DNA of 6,286 nt from Phycisphaerae bacterium (GTDB taxonomy: Bacteria > Planctomycetota > Phycisphaerae > UBA1845), in assembly GCA_029260195.1 (NCBI GenBank), contig JAJDDS010000403.1:1-6286 (forward strand), given 5' to 3'. Of this stretch, positions 4,001-6,286 are shown in pieces (the stretch's first letter is position 1; every line of letters starts with the position of its first letter). The notes beneath the pieces were generated by a model. It was not told the DNA's origin. It did no database searches and was given only the letters and a program-made list of their open reading frames with translations. The position numbers were made by a program, and so were the translations under genes.

Positions 4001-6286
4001 CATCAACTTCTTCGGCGATGACGACGACAACTACGATAACGGGGATCGATTCGATGGCGATTTCGGAACCGCCGGGCAGGATTTCTGGAACCCGCTGCTC
4101 ACGAACCCGGAGCCCGACGGCTACGGGTACACCGCCGGGAGCATTATCTCGCCCATCGTCGTGCTCAATCTTCGCGGCGGCGAGTTCTACACGGAAGACG
4201 ATTGCTGGAACTACGAGGCTGAGCTGTACTTGGCCGACAACCAGGATCTCCTGATCCTGTCCGGCACCAACGAACTGCGCGTCGATCTCGACAGCGGGGG
4301 GTCCTTCTATCAAGGAACCGATTCCCATTGGGTCGTCGAGGACGGGCTCGATTACCGCTACGACACGCCGACCGACGAGGCGTTCAATATCACCATTGTC
4401 GACTTTCAAGTCGATATGAACGCTCGCGCGGTGTCCGTCGCAGCCGTCAATGACTACGCCGGGGGCGGCGCGGGAGGCGGCGACGGCGACGACACCGTCT
4501 CCACCATGTATGTAGCCCACCGCCTGAAGACCGCCTACGGCCGGCAACTGACCAAAACGCTGATGACCTACAGCGTCGGCACCGGCCAGTGGTCAGCTTC
4601 GGTGGTCCTGCCCGATGACGGGGAGTACTACTTCTACACCGTGGCCACCGAGAACGACGACATTTACGGCAAAGTGGTCGAGCACGACGTGTTCGTGGCA
4701 ACGGATGGCGACAGCGATGGGGTTGCGGACTTCCAGGACAACTGCCCCAACCACGCGAATCCGGATCAGAGCGACTGTGACGGCGATGGGGCCGGCGACG
4801 TCTGTGCCCTCGCCACGGGGCAGGCCGAGGACTGCAATGCCAACAGCGAACCCGACGATTGCGAGTTGGCTGAGCATCTCGACATCGCCGCTTCGCTTGC
4901 ATCGCTGGACGCCAACAGCGCCGCCATCTCGGCGCTTATCCCAGATCGCCGGGACTTCACCGGAGGCGACTCAAGCGACGACAACTTCTGCGGTGCCAGC
5001 AACAACAACATCGGCTACGGCAGTTGGCCCGCTATGTACTACTGTGGCAACTACCTGAACACCGATGTCGCCTCCCGAATTCCGTACACGGATGGTGTTG
5101 CTGAGACAAGCTCAGCATTCGGCTCCGACAGTCGGTATTTCACCGCCAAGTACACCGGCCTCTTCGTCCTGGGCGTGAGCAGAATGAACGTGGATACGTT
5201 TTTCCTCGGGGGCACGACCATCACGCAGGGGGACGGATCCGTAGATGGAACCGTGCTGTCCACGACGGTCGGCGGACGCGACTACACCGTTCTTGTCAAA
5301 CGCTCATATGGTGCGAGTTATGCCCCGTCGATCAATCATATGATCGTCATTCCCGGAGACGGCAGCGGCCAAACGCATAGCTTCCGCAACGATACGTATG
5401 ACGATTTCCACGAGGTATCGGGACTTGCGGGCATCCGCGAGATGTACTACCTCCTCGCCTCGCGCGTTGTCATGCAGTCTCCCTACATTGGGCTCCCTCT
5501 GGAGGATGCCGACGTTCTCAACGTGGTCAACGAGTTCCTGACCAACCTCGCGTTCGCTGAACCAGCCGCCAACTGCGATGGCGACGCCATGCTCGATGAT
5601 TGCGAGGACGATGGCGACGGCGACGGGACAATCGACGACTGTGACCGTTGCGCGGGATTCGACGATGCGCTTGACGACGACGGTGACGGCGTGCCGGACG
5701 GCTGCGATGTGTGTCCGGGAAGCGATGACAACATTGACGGCGACGGCGACGGAGTTCCGGATGACTGTGACCCGTGTCCAGCCGACAACCCGGACGATTC
5801 CGACGGTGACGGCGTGTGCGACTCGGACGACGTCTGCACGGACGCCGACGAGGACGGCTACGGCGACGGGGACAACGGCAACACCGGATGTGCGATGGGG
5901 CCAGAGACCGACTGTGACGATACCAATCCGAACATCTTCCCCGGCGCGCCCGAGACCTGCAACGGAGCCGACGACGACTGCGATGGCCAGACAGACGAGG
6001 GATTTCCCACAGTCGGTGATACGTGCGATAGTGCCGACAGCGATCTTTGCGAGAACGGGACCTTGACCTGCAATGCCGCCGGTGACGGCGTCGAGTGTGT
6101 CAACGAGACGGTGACGGACATCGCCGAGACATGCAACGGAGCCGACGACGATTGCGATGGTCAGACGGACGAGACCTTCCCGACGCTCGGTGCTGTGTGC
6201 GACGGTGCTGACAGCGACCTTTGTGAGAACGGAACCTTGACCTGCAACGCAGTTGGCGACGGCGTGGAGTGTGTCAACGAGACGGT
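1011..6286 (+). CDS. Giant secreted multidomain Cys-rich / calcium-binding surface protein (3'-truncated)
   Basis: One frame is open from ATG 1011 to the right edge (1758 codons plus two bases) with no stop; I read it codon by codon. Order of parts by residue: signal peptide 1 to about 26; module A1 31-91, weakly extending to about 144; beta-rich domain about 151-343; CGDG Cys-rich repeats 344 to about 605; TSP3 repeat 630-665; module A2 668-728, extending to about 796; unrecognised region to 1124 with an acidic aromatic segment 891-1026; Ig/Fn3-like 1125-1231; TSP3 1232-1266; DCNxN motif 1274-1286; unrecognised domain 1287-1520; DxDGDG array 1521-1609; MopE-type motif 1611-1663; 58-residue tandem repeat from 1648 onward. 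TSP3 and MopE repeats bind calcium or metals in known families, and the Cys repeats form disulfides, so the protein probably forms a rigid extracellular structure. No enzyme motif was recognised. Adhesin, matrix or envelope roles are inference. The C-terminus and any anchor are missing. A 25-codon longer start at 936 is less likely. Confidence 0.9.
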   Translation, partial: MQIRRAVSSASACLAVLLSVVTVARGGDQCDITIGAIDARATLTINGTPATQSDVLSFAIGETVSFVTTSNGQTFEDVIECRYSMEVAIHPDPAGASNAYSVSNSRVVPDPGARSVTNAPWNPEVVILPVAPRTMMGTGDLGDPLVPAGGITFYTNEATFNAALPAAHTELEGTETFEEAVLQDFIMPTCDPLHAACNDGIFSTGDILAGVAFQSNWNGPGMTKVIGHDMAASRPPFLSNKAVGPGYYTDSFDILSSNPDHTAMAMWVVDHFATSASSMQVRVFGASNSLLGSTTVSIGNGTFIGFIAPPGSIDRVNLYTPYVPLTTGTEFLYGMNTYVIVPYCGDGSADPGEDCDDGNANETDACHNDCTFTCGDGVICDDPGTCTGGPAGGVEECDDGSANSEDPDAGCRTDCANAGCGDGVTDPGTGEDCDDANANNTDSCHDDCSANTCGDGVICDDAGTCTSGPTGDTEDCDDGNGNDTDACHNDCSINTCGDGVICDDAATCTSGPTGVTEECDEGAANSEDPDATCRTDCANAGCGDGVTDPGTGEECDDGNENDWDDCHNDCTVSTCGDGVIDPGEECDGDNAAACAIQCLLDCTCCPDDDTSGGADGFCDSCIGTVGCVEDNCPDDANPDQADCSGDGVGDACAPDSDNDGVPDSCETGITIGPIDAGATLTVNSTPVVEDDFFEFTAGDTVTFVTTFNGQTYEDVIESHYPINVSVHAVDYPAHPGGTIYLDEDLGYTPYDIFIITSTDTSWFSFDMDEPPVDDAVKILGFHAMVPNAGIGTLGDPSHTGTPRGLAEVFYGTVENSGRLEVATTCMSHWDPDPDLRFSSGSSFNKIVGNNVIFSTDCSRDPDVMIQELYADYAETDDTEITWWRMELTDQFYCYDYDGYSLNDELPELDSLTGDPMLWFKARNPAKWSLYPLVKIDGFGNVWEFDNYNYDDYNFFEMQLAGRFEWYNDEDYNEYAHFIGPVMEMDEFEWIYCDDTLYINFFGDDDDNYDNGDRFDGDFGTAGQDFWNPLLTNPEPDGYGYTAGSIISPIVVLNLRGGEFYTEDDCWNYEAELYLADNQDLLILSGTNELRVDLDSGGSFYQGTDSHWVVEDGLDYRYDTPTDEAFNITIVDFQVDMNARAVSVAAVNDYAGGGAGGGDGDDTVSTMYVAHRLKTAYGRQLTKTLMTYSVGTGQWSASVVLPDDGEYYFYTVATENDDIYGKVVEHDVFVATDGDSDGVADFQDNCPNHANPDQSDCDGDGAGDVCALATGQAEDCNANSEPDDCELAEHLDIAASLASLDANSAAISALIPDRRDFTGGDSSDDNFCGASNNNIGYGSWPAMYYCGNYLNTDVASRIPYTDGVAETSSAFGSDSRYFTAKYTGLFVLGVSRMNVDTFFLGGTTITQGDGSVDGTVLSTTVGGRDYTVLVKRSYGASYAPSINHMIVIPGDGSGQTHSFRNDTYDDFHEVSGLAGIREMYYLLASRVVMQSPYIGLPLEDADVLNVVNEFLTNLAFAEPAANCDGDAMLDDCEDDGDGDGTIDDCDRCAGFDDALDDDGDGVPDGCDVCPGSDDNIDGDGDGVPDDCDPCPADNPDDSDGDGVCDSDDVCTDADEDGYGDGDNGNTGCAMGPETDCDDTNPNIFPGAPETCNGADDDCDGQTDEGFPTVGDTCDSADSDLCENGTLTCNAAGDGVECVNETVTDIAETCNGADDDCDGQTDETFPTLGAVCDGADSDLCENGTLTCNAVGDGVECVNET
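1101..1283 (+). repeat. Module A, copy 1 (residues 31-91)
   Basis: This 61-residue stretch aligns without gaps to residues 668-728, with 35 identities (57%). Shared landmarks are ITIGxIDAxATLT, the FVTTxNGQT core and EDVIE. A weaker shared block, GTGDLGDP here (137-144) and GIGTLGDP in copy 2 (789-796), suggests the duplicated unit is about 115-130 residues with an indel. It carries cysteines at 30 and 81 that are both absent from copy 2. I do not recognise the family. Confidence 0.75.
1461..2039 (+). other. Beta-sandwich-like domain (residues 151-343)
   Basis: The segment starts ITFYTNEATFNAALPA, passes a TFEE motif, a Gly-rich middle, and ends with regular beta-strand alternation (MQVRVFGASNSLLGSTTVSI, then GTFIGFIAPPGSIDRVNLYT). 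This order, a leading FxNxATFxAA segment, a threonine/glutamate-rich stretch and closing strands with an IDRV motif, resembles the extracellular domains seen in many PEP-CTERM-type secreted proteins. The resemblance is from memory and no sorting motif is visible in the window. No catalytic residues stand out. Confidence 0.45.
2130..2366 (+). repeat. Supra-repeat, copy 1 (units 2+3 of the CGDG array)
   Basis: This 237-base block matches 2496-2732 without gaps, with about 36 mismatches by hand count (about 85% identity). It includes a 35-base identical run (2268-2302 against 2634-2668). The offset is exactly 366 bases, so units 2-4 as a whole appear to have been duplicated. Confidence 0.75.
2496..2732 (+). 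repeat. Supra-repeat, copy 2 (units 5+6 of the CGDG array)
   Basis: Second copy of the 237-base block at 2130-2366. Distinctive shared residues in its first unit include ANSEDPDA and the C-RTDCANAG ending, which are absent from unit 4 between the two copies. Unit 4 instead ends in the CHNDCSINT style, so the copies are segmental rather than a simple monomer array. Confidence 0.75.
2898..3005 (+). other. Type-3 thrombospondin (TSP3) calcium-binding repeat 1 (residues 630-665)
   Basis: DNCPDDANPDQADCSGDGVG followed by DACA and DSDNDGVPDSC is a textbook TSP3 repeat: the DNCPxxxNPDQxD half and the DxDxDGxxD calcium loops. In known proteins the aspartates wrap calcium and the cysteines pair, giving a rigid linker. 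Here it joins the Cys-rich array to module A copy 2. Confidence 0.85.
3012..3194 (+). repeat. Module A, copy 2 (residues 668-728)
   Basis: Gapless 61-residue match to residues 31-91 (35 identities). Position 718 is serine where copy 1 has Cys81, and 667 is threonine where copy 1 has Cys30. It follows directly after TSP3 repeat 1. The residues that follow (TIYLDEDLGYTPYDIFIITS) are beta-rich, and GIGTLGDP at 789-796 matches the end of the copy 1 extension. Confidence 0.75.
3195..4382 (+). other. Unrecognised central region of the large protein (residues 729-1124)
   Basis: About 396 residues with no family I recognise. The first part completes module A copy 2 to about residue 796. The rest is rich in Asp, Tyr, Trp and Phe, with scattered single cysteines (for example TTCMSHW, STDCSRD, YCYDYDG, WIYCDD, DDCWNYE). 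Hydrophobic strands such as SIISPIVVLNLRGGEF and DLLILSGTNELRVDLD point to beta structure. Binding rather than catalysis seems more likely; this is inference. Confidence 0.5.
3681..4088 (+). other. Asp/Tyr/Trp-rich acidic segment (residues 891-1026)
   Basis: From FYCYDYDGYSLNDE to GTAGQDFW the sequence is unusually rich in Asp, Glu, Tyr, Phe, Trp and Asn, with clusters such as FDNYNYDDYNFFE, WYNDEDYNEY and GDDDDNYDNGDRFDGDFG. Basic residues are few. It does not match the regular DxDGDG spacing of the TSP3 repeats, so it is a separate kind of acidic region. Aromatic-acidic surfaces can bind cations, sugars or proteins; no role can be assigned. Confidence 0.55.
4383..4703 (+). other. Ig/Fn3-like domain (residues 1125-1231)
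   Basis: Strand-like segments FNITIVDFQVD, AVSVAAVN, TMYVAHRL, TLMTYSVGTGQWSASVVLP, EYYFYTVATEND and VVEHDVFV follow one another, with the GTGQWSASVxLPDDGEYYFYTxATEND pattern found in bacterial Ig/Fn3-like modules of secreted proteins. A glycine-rich loop (GGGAGGGDGDD, from residue 1151) interrupts the early strands. It would act as a spacer or binding module; the fold call is by pattern only. Confidence 0.45.
4704..4808 (+). other. TSP3 calcium-binding repeat 2 (residues 1232-1266)
   Basis: DGDSDGVADFQDNCPNHANP followed by DQSDCDGDGAGDVC carries the DxDSDGxxD loop, the DNCPxxANPDQ motif and a second DxDGDGxGDxC loop, as in TSP3 repeat 1 but with the half-repeats in the opposite order. It separates the Ig-like domain from the next unrecognised domain. 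Confidence 0.85.
4830..4868 (+). other. DCNxN-PDDCEL motif (residues 1274-1286)
   Basis: DCNANSEPDDCEL matches the DCNGNGxPDECDL pattern that recurs in large secreted proteins of Planctomycetota, probably a small calcium-binding, disulfide-closed loop. Here the usual central glycine is replaced (NAN-SE in place of NGN-GI). It is the main taxonomic pointer in the window, from memory of the family and not from a search. Confidence 0.5.
4869..5570 (+). other. Unrecognised domain (residues 1287-1520)
   Basis: About 234 residues between Ca-binding linkers. It starts with an alpha-helical-looking stretch (LDIAASLASLDANSAAISAL), continues into an Asn/Tyr-rich part with cysteines (FCGASNNN, YYCGNYLN), then beta-strands (YFTAKYTGLFVLGVS, TFFLGGTTITQGDGS, DYTVLVKRS, HMIVIPGDG), and closes with a helical part (GLAGIREMYYLLASRVV, LNVVNEFLTNLAF). 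The boundaries are clear because both flanks are acidic repeats, so it is probably one folded globular domain. I do not recognise it. Confidence 0.5.
5571..5837 (+). repeat. TSP3-like DxDGDG calcium-binding array (residues 1521-1609)
   Basis: Acidic loops recur at residues 1534-1544 (DGDGDGTIDDC), 1555-1565 (DDDGDGVPDGC), 1576-1586 (DGDGDGVPDDC) and 1596-1609 (DSDGDGVCDSDDVC), with a spacing of 21, 21 and 20 residues. Between them lie CDRCAG, CDVCPG and CDPCPA, giving paired cysteines per unit. This is the shortened TSP3-type array typical of bacterial surface proteins, predicted to bind several calcium ions and stiffen the stalk. Confidence 0.8.
5841..5999 (+). other. MopE-type putative metal-binding motif (residues 1611-1663)
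   Basis: DADEDGYGD, then TDCDDTNPNIFPGAPETC and NGADDDCDGQTDE reproduce the repeat known from the copper-binding methanotroph surface protein MopE and many myxobacterial secreted proteins (DCDDxxxxxxPGAxExCNGxDDDCDGxxDE). The family is annotated as a putative metal-binding motif; calcium or copper are both possible. It follows the DxDGDG array directly and its second half starts the 58-residue tandem repeat. Confidence 0.8.
5952..6286 (+). repeat. 58-residue (174-base) tandem repeat, second copy cut by the window edge
   Basis: Copy 1 is 5952-6125; copy 2 starts at 6126 and its first 161 bases are present. Each unit runs ETCNGADDDCDGQTDE, FPTxG, a short variable part with a cysteine, ADSDLCENGTLTCNA and GDGVECVNETV. 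By hand count the copies differ at 26 of 161 bases (84% identity) and at 6 of 53 residues, with about 16 of 22 changed codons synonymous. The unit joins the closing half of a MopE motif to a Cys-paired segment. More copies probably follow beyond the window. Confidence 0.85.

Noticed and set aside
3582..4547. Antisense 321-residue Val/Ile-rich frame
   Set aside because: It is the shadow of the GAC/TAC-rich acidic aromatic segment: reversed Asp and Tyr codons read as Val and Ile/Val. No ribosome binding site or recognisable domain.

Overview
The window is GC-rich bacterial DNA dominated by one very long secreted-protein gene. No mobile element, CRISPR array, rRNA or tRNA is recognisable. The encoded protein mixes cysteine-rich CGDG repeats of the type common in Myxococcota, type-3 thrombospondin (TSP3) calcium-binding repeats, MopE-type metal-binding motifs, and one DCNxN-PDDCEL motif that is frequent in Planctomycetota surface proteins. 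This suggests an environmental planctomycete or myxobacterium-like organism, probably from a metagenome; the assignment is an inference from domain content.

Layout: (1) 1-428, the C-terminal end of an unrecognised, probably secreted beta-rich protein on the + strand. (2) 429-1010, a 582-base intergenic stretch with a cluster of perfect inverted repeats (661-796), a weak promoter candidate (909-937) and a ribosome binding site (998-1003). (3) 1011-6286, one uninterrupted + strand reading frame of 1758 codons plus two bases that runs off the right edge. It is easy to miss because it has no stop in the window; the shorter ORFs lying on it in other frames, including long antisense ones, are shadows.

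The large protein reads in order: signal peptide; a novel module A (copy 1); a beta-sandwich-like domain; seven Cys-rich CGDG repeats with an internal duplication; a TSP3 repeat; module A (copy 2, 57% identical to copy 1 by direct count); a long unrecognised region including an Asp/Tyr/Trp-rich acidic segment; an Ig/Fn3-like domain; a second TSP3 repeat; a DCNxN motif; an unrecognised domain of about 234 residues; a TSP3-like DxDGDG array; a MopE-type motif; and a 58-residue tandem repeat that is cut by the window edge. The picture is a large, disulfide-stabilised, calcium-loaded extracellular rod or adhesin-like surface protein. No catalytic motif was recognised. The C-terminal anchoring or sorting signal, if present, lies outside the window.
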